Origin: NIOZ-UU13 sp048635425
Lineage (GTDB): Bacteria > Planctomycetota > Phycisphaerae > Sedimentisphaerales > Anaerobacaceae
Length of the DNA stretch: 14,969 nt
Assembly: GCA_048635425.1 (NCBI GenBank)
Contig: JAIVYN010000071.1
Location: forward strand, 1 to 14,969
Direction: 5' to 3'
Shown here piece by piece: positions 1 through 6,566 of the stretch (position 1 is its first letter; each line of letters opens with the position of its first letter). A program made the translations under genes and the position numbers. The notes beneath the pieces are model-generated. The model did no database searches. It was given only the letters and a program-made list of their open reading frames with translations, and had not been told where the DNA came from.

Positions 1-30
1 AATGAAACCGCCTTCCGGCTCCAAAAAAAC

Positions 31-52
31 AAACCCAATTCAAACCCAATTC
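31..52. repeat. Tandem 11-bp direct repeat, two copies
   Basis: AAACCCAATTC occurs twice back to back (31-41 and 42-52). It lies in the leader before pheT, just upstream of a palindromic element. Two copies only, so it is probably replication slippage rather than an array. Confidence 0.7.
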
Positions 53-58
53 TTGTGG

Positions 59-101
59 ATTCCTGCTGGACTTTATCCCGCATACGATGCGGGGCAGGAA
101 T
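59..101. repeat. Nested palindromic (REP-like) element upstream of pheT
   Basis: The outer arms ATTCCTGC (59-66) and GCAGGAAT (94-101) are perfect reverse complements. Inside them CCCGCAT (77-83) pairs with ATGCGGG (87-93) around a 3-nt loop, so the whole folds as a two-part hairpin. This GCAGGAATGAC-type sequence resembles the dispersed intergenic palindromes seen in many bacterial genomes (recollection, not a search). It could end transcription from an upstream gene, but no T-run follows. Confidence 0.65.
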
Positions 102-143
102 GACAATGCTTGAGGATAACGCATGAAATCTAAAATCAGACCA

Positions 144-172
144 TTGACAGTTCCGATCCTTGTGGGTAATGT
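144..172 (+). promoter_or_regulatory. Candidate sigma-70 promoter for pheT
   Basis: A perfect -35 TTGACA (144-149) lies 17 nt before a weak -10 TAATGT (167-172). Transcription would start near 179 and give a leader of about 43 nt. The -10 matches only three of six consensus positions, and pheT could instead be co-transcribed with something upstream of the window. Confidence 0.35.
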
Positions 173-221
173 ATCGCTTAATTCGGACTGTGGTACTTGA
201 ATTTCTTGACGGTGCTTTTTT

Positions 222-2282
222 ATGAAAATTTCACTGAATTGGCTAAGTGATTATATCGAAACCGGCCTTGGTGCTGACCCCGTTAGAGGCCCGAAAGGAA
301 AAGGCTCTAACGGGGCTGACCAAATCGCTGAGATACTGAGCGATTTAGGATTTCCTTGTGAGGGGATAGAACATCTCGGTGACGATGTTGTAATCGACGT
401 TGAGATAACCAGCAACCGCGGTGATTGCTTGGGCTATATCGGTATTGCCCGAGAGCTGACTGCTGCGACCGGCAAAGAGCTAAAGATACCGGCTGTTGAC
501 CTGGACGAGTTGGATAAAGACGTTAGAGAATTCGCCGATGTAGAAATTGTCGAGCCGGATTTGTGCGGCCGATATACCGCCCGGATTATTGACGGCATCA
601 AAGTTGCCCCATCGCCGGATTGGCTCAGAAGACGGCTTGAAGCTGTGGGGCTGCGGAGCGTCAATAATGTGGTTGATGCGACCAACTATGCAATGATGGA
701 GACCGGCCAGCCGCCGCACGCCTTCGATTACGCTAAGATTGCTGATGGCAAAATAATAGTCAGAAAGACCATTGCCGGCGAACGTCTGACCAGCATTGAT
801 GGTACACAGTGCGATCTTAATCCTAATATGTTGGTTATTGCCGATGCACAAGGACCTGTGGCTATAGCCGGCGTTATGGGCGGGCTGGATACCGAGGTCA
901 GCGAAACGACCACCACAATTCTTCTGGAGGATGCCTACTTTGACCCTGTCAGTGTCCGCACAACATCCCGCAGACTCGCACTGCCTTCGGAGGCCGCCTT
1001 TCGATTTGAACGTACCGTCGATATCGAGATGGTGGACTGGGCCTCAAAACGCACAGCACAACTGATAACTCAGGTAGCAGGCGGTAAAGTGGCTAAGGGA
1101 GTGGTTGATATTTATCCGAAAAAGCCGGGACAGAAAGAGGTAACGCTGCGGCTTTCACGCTTAAACAGATTGCTCGGTATCGAGGTCCCTTGCGAAGAAG
1201 TGCTGAGAATTCTCACTGCTTTAAGTTTCAAGCCGCAAAGCAGGGATGATTTGATAGTTTGCTCGGTACCTTCGTGGCGCAGTGACGTTTATCGTGAAGT
1301 TGATTTAATTGAAGAAGTCGCACGTGTATATGGCTATAACAAGGTGCCGACAGAATCTAAAATCAAAATCGAAGTGGTGCCGGTCGATACACATCAGAAG
1401 TTGGTCGAATCGCTCGGAATGTATCTTAACGGCTGTGGCTTTTATGAAACGATTAACGTTGGCTTTGTTGACAATTCTATTGCAGAGCTTTTCACGAAGA
1501 CAGGTGTTAAGGAATATTTGGCGGTAAAAGACGTATCCAGAAAGAATGCGAATCTGCTTCGCCAGACCCTTATCGGCTCTCTGCTGGGAGTTTTAAAAAC
1601 AAACCTTAACGCCAAGAACTTGCCGTGCAGGATATTTGAGATTGCAGATACTTTTGTGCCGGCACCTGAGCAGGGCAGTGGGCTGCCGATTCAGAAGACT
1701 AAACTGGCCCTGGTCTGTGACAGTGATTTTAGAGACCTGCGTGGCGTGATTGAAGGGCTGATAAAAAATATTGATAGAGATGCACAAATTGTTTTTGCTC
1801 CTGCGGACTTTCTCTGGGCGCAAACCGGTGCCCAAATCATCGTGAACTCTCAAGCAATCGGTACCGCAGGGATTGTGTCGGGTGCGGTGAAAGAGAAATT
1901 TGATTTCAAAGAGCTTTCGCCCTGCACTGCAGAGCTGGAATTTGGACAGCTTTTGACTCTGCAAAGTGGCGCCATAAAAGTCAAGCCGCTACCAAGATTC
2001 CCGGCGATACAGCGCGACCTTTCGATTATCGTGGACGAGAATATCCGTTGGGCTGATATTATTGAGGCGGTTAGAAACAAGGCATCCGTCGAACTTGAAG
2101 AGATTCAATTTGTCGGTATATACCATGGCAAGGGCATTGGGTCCGGCAAAAAAAGTGTTACGCTTTCGCTGCGCTTTAGAGATGAGGACGGCACGTTGAC
2201 CCACCAGAGAGTTGACAACTTTGAGGCTGATATTGTAGAGAGTTTGGCTAAGTCCGTACGTGCAGAACTACGCACCGTCTGA
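222..2282 (+). CDS. pheT: Phenylalanyl-tRNA synthetase beta subunit, short form
   Basis: PheT pairs with PheS in a cytoplasmic alpha2-beta2 enzyme that charges tRNA-Phe. The protein starts MKISLNWLSDY, the usual PheT N-terminus. B3/B4 core motifs follow (ITSNRGDCLGY near residues 63-73, NNVVDATNY near 148-156), then a B5 domain (about 303-375) containing LNRLLGIEV, a catalytic-like core with VDLIEEVARVYGY, and a C-terminal FDX-ACB domain (about 589-686). At 686 residues it is about 100 shorter than the E. coli protein. The N-terminal segment passes straight from LGFPCEGIEHL into the B3/B4 domain, so the EMAP/OB tRNA-binding domain is missing. Residues 20-33 look like an in-frame palindromic insertion. 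The ATG at 222 is supported by homology; no good Shine-Dalgarno precedes it. pheS is not in the window. Confidence 0.96.
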   Translation: MKISLNWLSDYIETGLGADPVRGPKGKGSNGADQIAEILSDLGFPCEGIEHLGDDVVIDVEITSNRGDCLGYIGIARELTAATGKELKIPAVDLDELDKDVREFADVEIVEPDLCGRYTARIIDGIKVAPSPDWLRRRLEAVGLRSVNNVVDATNYAMMETGQPPHAFDYAKIADGKIIVRKTIAGERLTSIDGTQCDLNPNMLVIADAQGPVAIAGVMGGLDTEVSETTTTILLEDAYFDPVSVRTTSRRLALPSEAAFRFERTVDIEMVDWASKRTAQLITQVAGGKVAKGVVDIYPKKPGQKEVTLRLSRLNRLLGIEVPCEEVLRILTALSFKPQSRDDLIVCSVPSWRSDVYREVDLIEEVARVYGYNKVPTESKIKIEVVPVDTHQKLVESLGMYLNGCGFYETINVGFVDNSIAELFTKTGVKEYLAVKDVSRKNANLLRQTLIGSLLGVLKTNLNAKNLPCRIFEIADTFVPAPEQGSGLPIQKTKLALVCDSDFRDLRGVIEGLIKNIDRDAQIVFAPADFLWAQTGAQIIVNSQAIGTAGIVSGAVKEKFDFKELSPCTAELEFGQLLTLQSGAIKVKPLPRFPAIQRDLSIIVDENIRWADIIEAVRNKASVELEEIQFVGIYHGKGIGSGKKSVTLSLRFRDEDGTLTHQRVDNFEADIVESLAKSVRAELRTV
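273..321. repeat. Palindromic element inserted in frame within pheT
   Basis: CCCCGTTAGAG (278-288) and CTCTAACGGGG (305-315) are a perfect 11-bp inverted repeat with a 16-nt loop. The palindrome is bracketed by the direct repeat GCTGACC (273-279 and 315-321), spaced 42 bp apart, which is exactly 14 codons. In the protein this duplicates Gly-Ala-Asp (17-19 and 31-33). Removing 14 residues restores the usual PheT N-terminal spacing (DYIETGL then GADQIAEIL). The layout fits insertion of a small palindrome with a target-site duplication, like the Rickettsia palindromic elements that sit inside genes. The element's origin is inferred. Confidence 0.7.
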
Positions 2283-2667
2283 TTCATATTACATGAGAAG
2301 CTCCTTCTGCAAAGTCAATACAACAGAGCTGGGAACGTAAGCGACCGGTCAATAACTAAGGACTGGTAAAGAAATTAGGTTTCGTTTTGGCTCCAGCGAG
2401 GACAAGGCTGGCAAGGAAGCAAAACGCAGGCCTACTGGTTGGTAGTCCGAGTTTTGCTGACGCCGCCAGCCGAAGCCGCAGCCAGCCAAAAATGGAAGAT
2501 AATTTATTTATAAGTTCTAAGGTTTCAGTTAGCCGCAAACACCGGATGTGGCTATTTTAATTTTAAGTTTGAATTTGACTTTAGAAAAAAGGCCCTAAAA
2601 GCCGAAAAATCAATAAAGAGAAAGGCTGAAGAATTTAATTATTTGCCTGAATTATATTGCTATTTTA
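2283..2667. other. Gene-free stretch between pheT and the 6S-like RNA
   Basis: I see no credible protein gene here. The short minus-strand reading frame over 2356-2538 lies on a palindromic repeat and is not believable. The stretch holds the hairpin element at 2384-2491 and then AT-rich DNA that leads into the promoter at 2668. No clear terminator for pheT is visible right after its stop. Confidence 0.6.
2384..2491. repeat. 108-nt long-hairpin repeat element
   Basis: The left arm (2384-2425) runs from GTTTTGGCT to AGCAAAAC. The right arm (2451-2491) runs from GTTTTGCT to AGCCAAAA and is largely the reverse complement of the left arm, with GGCTGGC (2407-2413) facing GCCAGCC (2465-2471). The tip (2426-2450) contains a small CTAC/GTAG hairpin (2432-2435 and 2442-2445). 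As RNA or single-stranded DNA it would form one long imperfect hairpin. It is most likely a dispersed palindromic repeat, or possibly an attenuating structure after pheT. Only one copy is in this window, so dispersal cannot be shown here. Confidence 0.65.
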
Positions 2668-2696
2668 TTGACTTTTCGTTTGTAATCTGTTATAAA
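2668..2696 (+). promoter_or_regulatory. Sigma-70 promoter of the 6S-like RNA
   Basis: The -35 TTGACT (2668-2673), a 17-nt spacer and the -10 TATAAA (2691-2696) make a near-consensus promoter. The expected start at about 2702-2704 coincides with the 5' side of the RNA's closing stem, which supports both calls. Confidence 0.75.
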
Positions 2697-2700
2697 ATAA

Positions 2701-2905
2701 AGTTGCGGGCTAACCCCTGCGGTGTTCGTATAAGAAGCAGGTGTTTGAAAGAACCGATACCCGTACTCAGGGAAATCAGGCCTTGATGGATCGGAAATGC
2801 CTACCCGATAGGACTTTCGGACACAAGCAACGATTGCCCACTTGGTAGTAAAGGGTCCTTTTCAAACGCTTTTTTACGGCACTCGTGGAGGAGGGCCACG
2901 CAACT
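2701..2905 (+). ncRNA. ssrS: 6S RNA (RNA polymerase-binding regulatory RNA), probable
   Basis: 6S RNA binds the housekeeping RNA polymerase holoenzyme by mimicking an open promoter and lowers transcription in stationary phase. The ends pair perfectly (AGTTGCG 2701-2707 with CGCAACT 2899-2905). An inner closing stem pairs GTGTTCGTA (2722-2730, one bulged U) with TACGGCAC (2875-2882). This matches the E. coli 6S arrangement in which GAUGUUCGC pairs with GCGGCAUC. CCGATA, which follows the UGUUCG block in E. coli 6S, occurs at 2754-2759. The length (about 205 nt), own promoter and intrinsic terminator all fit. One oddity is that 2741-2750 can pair with 2860-2869, leaving only a small asymmetric bubble (2731-2740 against 2870-2874). 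SRP RNA, tmRNA and RNase P RNA motifs are absent. Confidence 0.72.
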
Positions 2906-2910
2906 AAGAT

Positions 2911-2937
2911 AAAAGGCCTGTTTGTTCAGGCCTTTTT
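2911..2937 (+). terminator. Intrinsic terminator of the 6S-like RNA
   Basis: AAAAGGCCTG (2911-2920) pairs perfectly with CAGGCCTTTT (2927-2936) around a 6-nt loop, and the stem runs into a seven-T tract. It lies six bases past the closing stem of the RNA. Confidence 0.9.
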
Positions 2938-3100
2938 TTGTTTTTTCCACAAAGTGGGGGATATATCGGACATTTCAAATTTGACAAACTTAGCATTTGC
3001 TTTGGTTTTTCGGGTTAAGACAATCAATATATTTGTCGATTAAAATTAAACGGAAACTAATGGAGAATCCCTATTTGACCTAAATTGTGGAGGACTAAGA

Positions 3101-5704
3101 ATGCCAGGCGTCAGAAGCTTCACCATTTTGCCGGCGTTGTCCGAGCCTATAAAGAACCTTGAGGTTATCGCTAAGAATATGTTTTGGTGCTGGAACCCTG
3201 AGTTTGCAGAATTATTCAAACGTGTTGATAGTGATTTATGGTCGGCTTGCAGCCACAATCCGGTGAAACTGCTTGGCACTATTTCGCAGGAAAAATTGGA
3301 CAAACTGGCTGAAAATCAGGGCTTTTTGGGTCAGCTGCAGAACGCTGCCGAAAAGCTCAAATCATATCTTAATAGACCGACCTGGTACGAAAAGGTTTGT
3401 TCAAAATCCCCAAAACCAATTATTGCCTATTTTAGTGCAGAGTTTGGCATTCATGAATGTTTGCCAATTTATGCAGGTGGCTTAGGAGTCCTGGCGGGAG
3501 ACCACCTAAAAAGTTCTTCTGACCTTGGTGTTCCATTGGTGGGCGTCGGTCTTTTGTATCAGAAGGGTTATTTTAGCCAGTTTTTGAGCGTCGAAGGTGA
3601 GCAGCGGGAGGAATATATAGAGAATGATTTCTATAGTATGCCAATAGAGCTTGTACGCAAAGAAAGCGGTCGGCCCTTAACAATCAGTGTTGAGTATCCA
3701 GGCAGATGTGTAGTGGCACAAGTTTGGTGTGTTTCCATTGGCAGGGTGAAGTTATATCTACTGGATACGAACGTACCTGCGAATTCCTCGGGGGACCGTA
3801 TGATTACCTGCAGTCTCTATGGCGGCGACCGCGAGCTGCGGATTCGCCAGGAGATTATGTTGGGCATTGGCGGCTTAAAGGCCCTGACCGCAATGGATAT
3901 CACTCCAACCGTATGTCATATGAATGAAGGGCACGCTGCTTTTATGGCGCTGGAGAGAATCCGTGAATTGCGAACCGCCAAAAATATGACTTTTGATGAG
4001 GCCATGGAAGCAACAAAAGCCGGCAACGTTTTTACGATGCATACATCTGTTAAAGCCGGGCTTGATGAATTTAATGTGGCGTTGATGGATAAATATTTCA
4101 GTGGTTATTTCCCAAAGCTCGGGATAAATAGGGCACGGTTTTTGTCATTGGGAAGAATACTTCCTGACGATGATAGTGAGACGTTTAAGATGACAATTTT
4201 GGCCTTACGCTTGGGCGGTTATACGAATGGCGTAAGTAAATTGCATAGTCAAATAGCACGTGGTATATGGGGCAGCATTTGGCCTGGACTTCCTCTCGAT
4301 GAGGTGCCTATAAAATCGATTACGAACGGTATTCACATCAAAAACTGGTTATCAGGTGAGATGAATTCTTTGTATGAAAGGTACCTTGGTCCGAATTGGG
4401 CAGATGAAATGATGGAAAAGCAACTCTGGAATAACGTCGAGCAAATTCCTGATGAGGAATTCTGGCAAATACATCAGCGATGTAAAGAGCAGTTAATTGT
4501 TTTTGCCCGCAACCGACTTAAGGCTCAGATGGAACGCAGAGGCACTTACCACACCGAAATGAACCGCGCCGAGGAGATTCTTGACCCTGAGGCACTGACC
4601 ATTGGTTTTGCCAGAAGATTTGCCAGCTATAAAAGGGGCAATCTGCTGCTTAGAGACCCGAAGCGATTTGTAAAGCTGCTTACCGATCCCGAACGGCCTA
4701 TTCAAATTATTTTTGCAGGTAAGGCCCACCCAAAGGACTCGGAAGGCAAGGACATTATACGTCAGATTGTTCACTTTGCAAACCATCACAACGTCACACG
4801 CCGCCTGGTATTTTTGGAAAACTACGATATTGATATGGCAAGGATTTTGCTTTGCGGTGTTGACCTCTGGCTAAACAATCCACGAAGACCGATGGAGGCC
4901 AGCGGCACAAGTGGTATGAAAGTAGCAGTCAACGGTGGACTGAATATGAGCACTTTAGACGGCTGGTGGTGCGAGGGTTACACGCCTGAGGGGGGCTGGG
5001 CCATTGGCGCAGGCCAGAGCTATGAGGATGAGGATTATCGAGATACGTTTGAGTCACGGGCAATTTATAATATTTTGGAAAATGAAGTTATTCCACTGTT
5101 TTACACCCGCTCGGCTGACAATTTGCCCCGGGCCTGGATACGCAGAGTAAAAAATTCTATCAAGTGGATATCGCCACGGTTCAACACGCACAGAATGGTT
5201 GCTGAATATACTCAAAGGCTCTACAATCCCGCTCTGGCCAAATACAGCTATCTGACTGCGACAGATTGCAACAGAGCCAGGGAGTTTTCAAAGTGGAAGG
5301 CCCAGATGAGAGAAGCCTGGTCCGAGTTCGCCGTCAAAGATGTGGTAATGGAAGTTCACAACGGCAATGGTAACGAACAGCTAAATCCCAAACAGCCCCA
5401 ATTAAAAGTTGGCTCGCAGTTATGCGTCAGGGCCTTGGTTAAGCTGGGCAGGATTAACCCAGATAATATTTCAGTTGAGCTTTATCATGGTCCTGTTGAT
5501 ACCTGGGGTAATATAAGGCGAGGCTCCGCTTTGAGAATGGATTATAAGGAAGCGGCTGAGCAGCAAGGCGAACACTGGTTTGTAGGCTCGATGCCTTGTA
5601 GAAACACAGGCCGACACGGCGTGGCTGTGAGAGTTTTACCTATGCACGACGACCTGGTTAATCCTTATGAAATGGGCCTGATTCTCTGGGAAACAACGAA
5701 TTAA
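3101..5704 (+). CDS. glgP: Alpha-glucan (glycogen) phosphorylase, GT35
   Basis: The enzyme releases glucose-1-phosphate from glycogen or maltodextrin using phosphate and pyridoxal phosphate, in the cytoplasm. The 867-residue protein opens with a DUF3417-type region (about 1-105). The phosphorylase core then shows AEFGIHECLPIYAGGLGVLAGDH (from about residue 110), the substrate-site segment HMNEGHAAF, and GFARRFASYKR. The pyridoxal-phosphate motif GTSGMK places the cofactor lysine at K607, followed by VAVNGGLNMSTLDGWW. The roughly 120-residue C-terminal beta-rich tail fits the DUF3417-containing alpha-glucan phosphorylase branch rather than the classic E. coli MalP/GlgP branch. A strong GGAGG (3089-3093) seven bases before the ATG fixes the start. 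It is transcribed alone, after the 6S-like unit, and converges on the PTS gene. Its promoter is uncertain: TTGACA at 2981 has no well-placed -10. Confidence 0.95.
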   Translation: MPGVRSFTILPALSEPIKNLEVIAKNMFWCWNPEFAELFKRVDSDLWSACSHNPVKLLGTISQEKLDKLAENQGFLGQLQNAAEKLKSYLNRPTWYEKVCSKSPKPIIAYFSAEFGIHECLPIYAGGLGVLAGDHLKSSSDLGVPLVGVGLLYQKGYFSQFLSVEGEQREEYIENDFYSMPIELVRKESGRPLTISVEYPGRCVVAQVWCVSIGRVKLYLLDTNVPANSSGDRMITCSLYGGDRELRIRQEIMLGIGGLKALTAMDITPTVCHMNEGHAAFMALERIRELRTAKNMTFDEAMEATKAGNVFTMHTSVKAGLDEFNVALMDKYFSGYFPKLGINRARFLSLGRILPDDDSETFKMTILALRLGGYTNGVSKLHSQIARGIWGSIWPGLPLDEVPIKSITNGIHIKNWLSGEMNSLYERYLGPNWADEMMEKQLWNNVEQIPDEEFWQIHQRCKEQLIVFARNRLKAQMERRGTYHTEMNRAEEILDPEALTIGFARRFASYKRGNLLLRDPKRFVKLLTDPERPIQIIFAGKAHPKDSEGKDIIRQIVHFANHHNVTRRLVFLENYDIDMARILLCGVDLWLNNPRRPMEASGTSGMKVAVNGGLNMSTLDGWWCEGYTPEGGWAIGAGQSYEDEDYRDTFESRAIYNILENEVIPLFYTRSADNLPRAWIRRVKNSIKWISPRFNTHRMVAEYTQRLYNPALAKYSYLTATDCNRAREFSKWKAQMREAWSEFAVKDVVMEVHNGNGNEQLNPKQPQLKVGSQLCVRALVKLGRINPDNISVELYHGPVDTWGNIRRGSALRMDYKEAAEQQGEHWFVGSMPCRNTGRHGVAVRVLPMHDDLVNPYEMGLILWETTN

Positions 5705-5711
5705 AGTTTGG

Positions 5712-5836
5712 AGTGCCTAAAGTGACAGCTTCGCTGTCATTCTGAACGCAGCGCAGCGAAGTGAAGAATCTCTTATTCGTTGGCCAGATCCTTCGGCTTC
5801 ACCTCAGGATGACACTTACGTGTCACTTTAGACACT
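5712..5836. repeat. 125-bp element with terminal inverted repeats between convergent genes
   Basis: The ends are inverted copies. AGTGCCTAAAGTGACA at 5712-5727 is mirrored at 5821-5836 with one mismatch, and the similarity continues inward through TGTCAT.CTGA on both sides. Inside are further small palindromes, including GACAGC..GCTGTC (5723-5736). The core (CATTCTGAACGCAGCG, then AGATCCTTCGG, then CAGGATGAC) matches a sequence style common in intergenic repeats of many bacteria (recollection). It exactly fills the gap between the glgP stop and the ptsN stop, so it could also serve as a two-way terminator. It has no coding capacity of its own and would be non-autonomous. Confidence 0.7.
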
Positions 5837-6301
5837 TTAGCTCACTTCGTTCTCTGTATCGCTCAGAAGCTCATAAACCTTCTCAGCGGAAGCTGCTTGT
5901 TCAAGCTTTTGTTTGAATTCTTCGTTCAGCATGAGTCTGCTTATGCTGGCCAATGCCTGAATATGTGGACCGGTCTGGTTAGCCGGCGAGACCAGCAGAA
6001 TGAGAATTGTTACCGGTTTTCCATCGACACTTTCAAACTCGATCGGCTCCTGTGCGATTCCAATCGCCATAACCAGTTCCTTGACGGCATTGCATTTGCC
6101 GTGAGGGATGGCTATTCCAGCGCCCGTTCCGGTGCTACGTGTTCGTTCACGTGTCAAAACCGCGTTCAGGGCCACTTCTCTGTCTAACAATAATCCGTTC
6201 GCATTGAGCAAATCCACAAGTTCGGTTATTACGGCTTCCTTGTCTTTGTTTTCAACCGGAACTTTAACGCAGTTTGGCTGCAATATTTGTGTCAGAATCA
6301 T
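5837..6301 (-). CDS. ptsN: PTS EIIA component, fructose/nitrogen-regulatory type
   Basis: This is a cytoplasmic single-domain EIIA of the fructose/mannitol family. Such proteins accept phosphate on histidine from HPr or NPr, and those without a transporter usually regulate. The motif GAGIAIPHGK holds the phosphorylated histidine (H67 from this start, H72 from the longer one). The following PIEFESVDGKPVTILILLVSP stretch and the PHIQALASISRL helix are typical of EIIA-Ntr/EIIA-Fru. No EIIB, EIIC, EI or HPr gene is nearby, which favours a regulatory role over sugar import. I chose the ATG at 6301, which gives MILTQILQPNCV. An in-frame TTG at 6316 would add five residues. Neither start has a clear Shine-Dalgarno. 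The stop codon directly abuts the repeat element shared with glgP. The gene symbol is by similarity. Confidence 0.88.
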   Translation of the reverse strand: MILTQILQPNCVKVPVENKDKEAVITELVDLLNANGLLLDREVALNAVLTRERTRSTGTGAGIAIPHGKCNAVKELVMAIGIAQEPIEFESVDGKPVTILILLVSPANQTGPHIQALASISRLMLNEEFKQKLEQAASAEKVYELLSDTENEVS

Positions 6302-6354
6302 ATTTGTTATATCCAATACACTAAGCTACTTATCAATATTTACACAAACCTTGT

Positions 6355-6383
6355 ATTTTACCTAACTATCGTCATGATTGCAA
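6355..6383 (-). promoter_or_regulatory. Candidate promoter for the PTS EIIA gene
   Basis: On the minus strand the -35 TTGCAA (6383-6378), a 17-nt spacer and the -10 TAAAAT (6360-6355) are well placed. Transcription would begin near 6348, about 47 nt before the ATG. Confidence 0.5.
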
Positions 6384-6440
6384 GGGTGTTACAATAAATT
6401 TTGAGCATATTTTTTTGGCGCTCATTTCATCGCCATCTTT

Positions 6441-6469
6441 TTGACTGCTGACTTTTCACCCTTTACATT
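6441..6469 (+). promoter_or_regulatory. Candidate promoter for cimA
   Basis: The -35 TTGACT (6441-6446), a 17-nt spacer and TACATT (6464-6469) would start transcription near 6476, about 90 nt before the cimA ATG. It sits in the divergent gap shared with ptsN. Confidence 0.4.
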
Positions 6470-6566
6470 CCGATATTGCCCGGATAAAATTAAGTACAGC
6501 AGGCGCGTGAATATATGGAGCGCAAGATTTCTAATTGTCAATAGTCCGAATACGAGATACGAACCG

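Noticed and set aside
31..52. Possible start of a repeat array
   Set aside because: Only two adjacent 11-bp units without spacers, so it is not CRISPR-like.
124..201. A 25-codon frame (MKSKIRPLTVPILVG...) before pheT
   Set aside because: Very short, lacks a good ribosome binding site, and contains the candidate pheT promoter.
2356..2538. Minus-strand frame of 60 codons
   Set aside because: It is the translation of the long hairpin repeat; composition and position fit a repeat, not a gene.
2701..2905. Considered SRP RNA, tmRNA and RNase P RNA for the structured RNA
   Set aside because: The SRP GGAAG/AGCA tip, tmRNA tRNA-like ends and the RNase P core motifs are not present; closing-stem motifs fit 6S best.
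6441..6566. Upstream TTG start for cimA adding 42 residues
   Set aside because: The extension lies before the conserved MEKIKLYDTTLRDG start, is unlike the family, and overlaps the candidate promoter.
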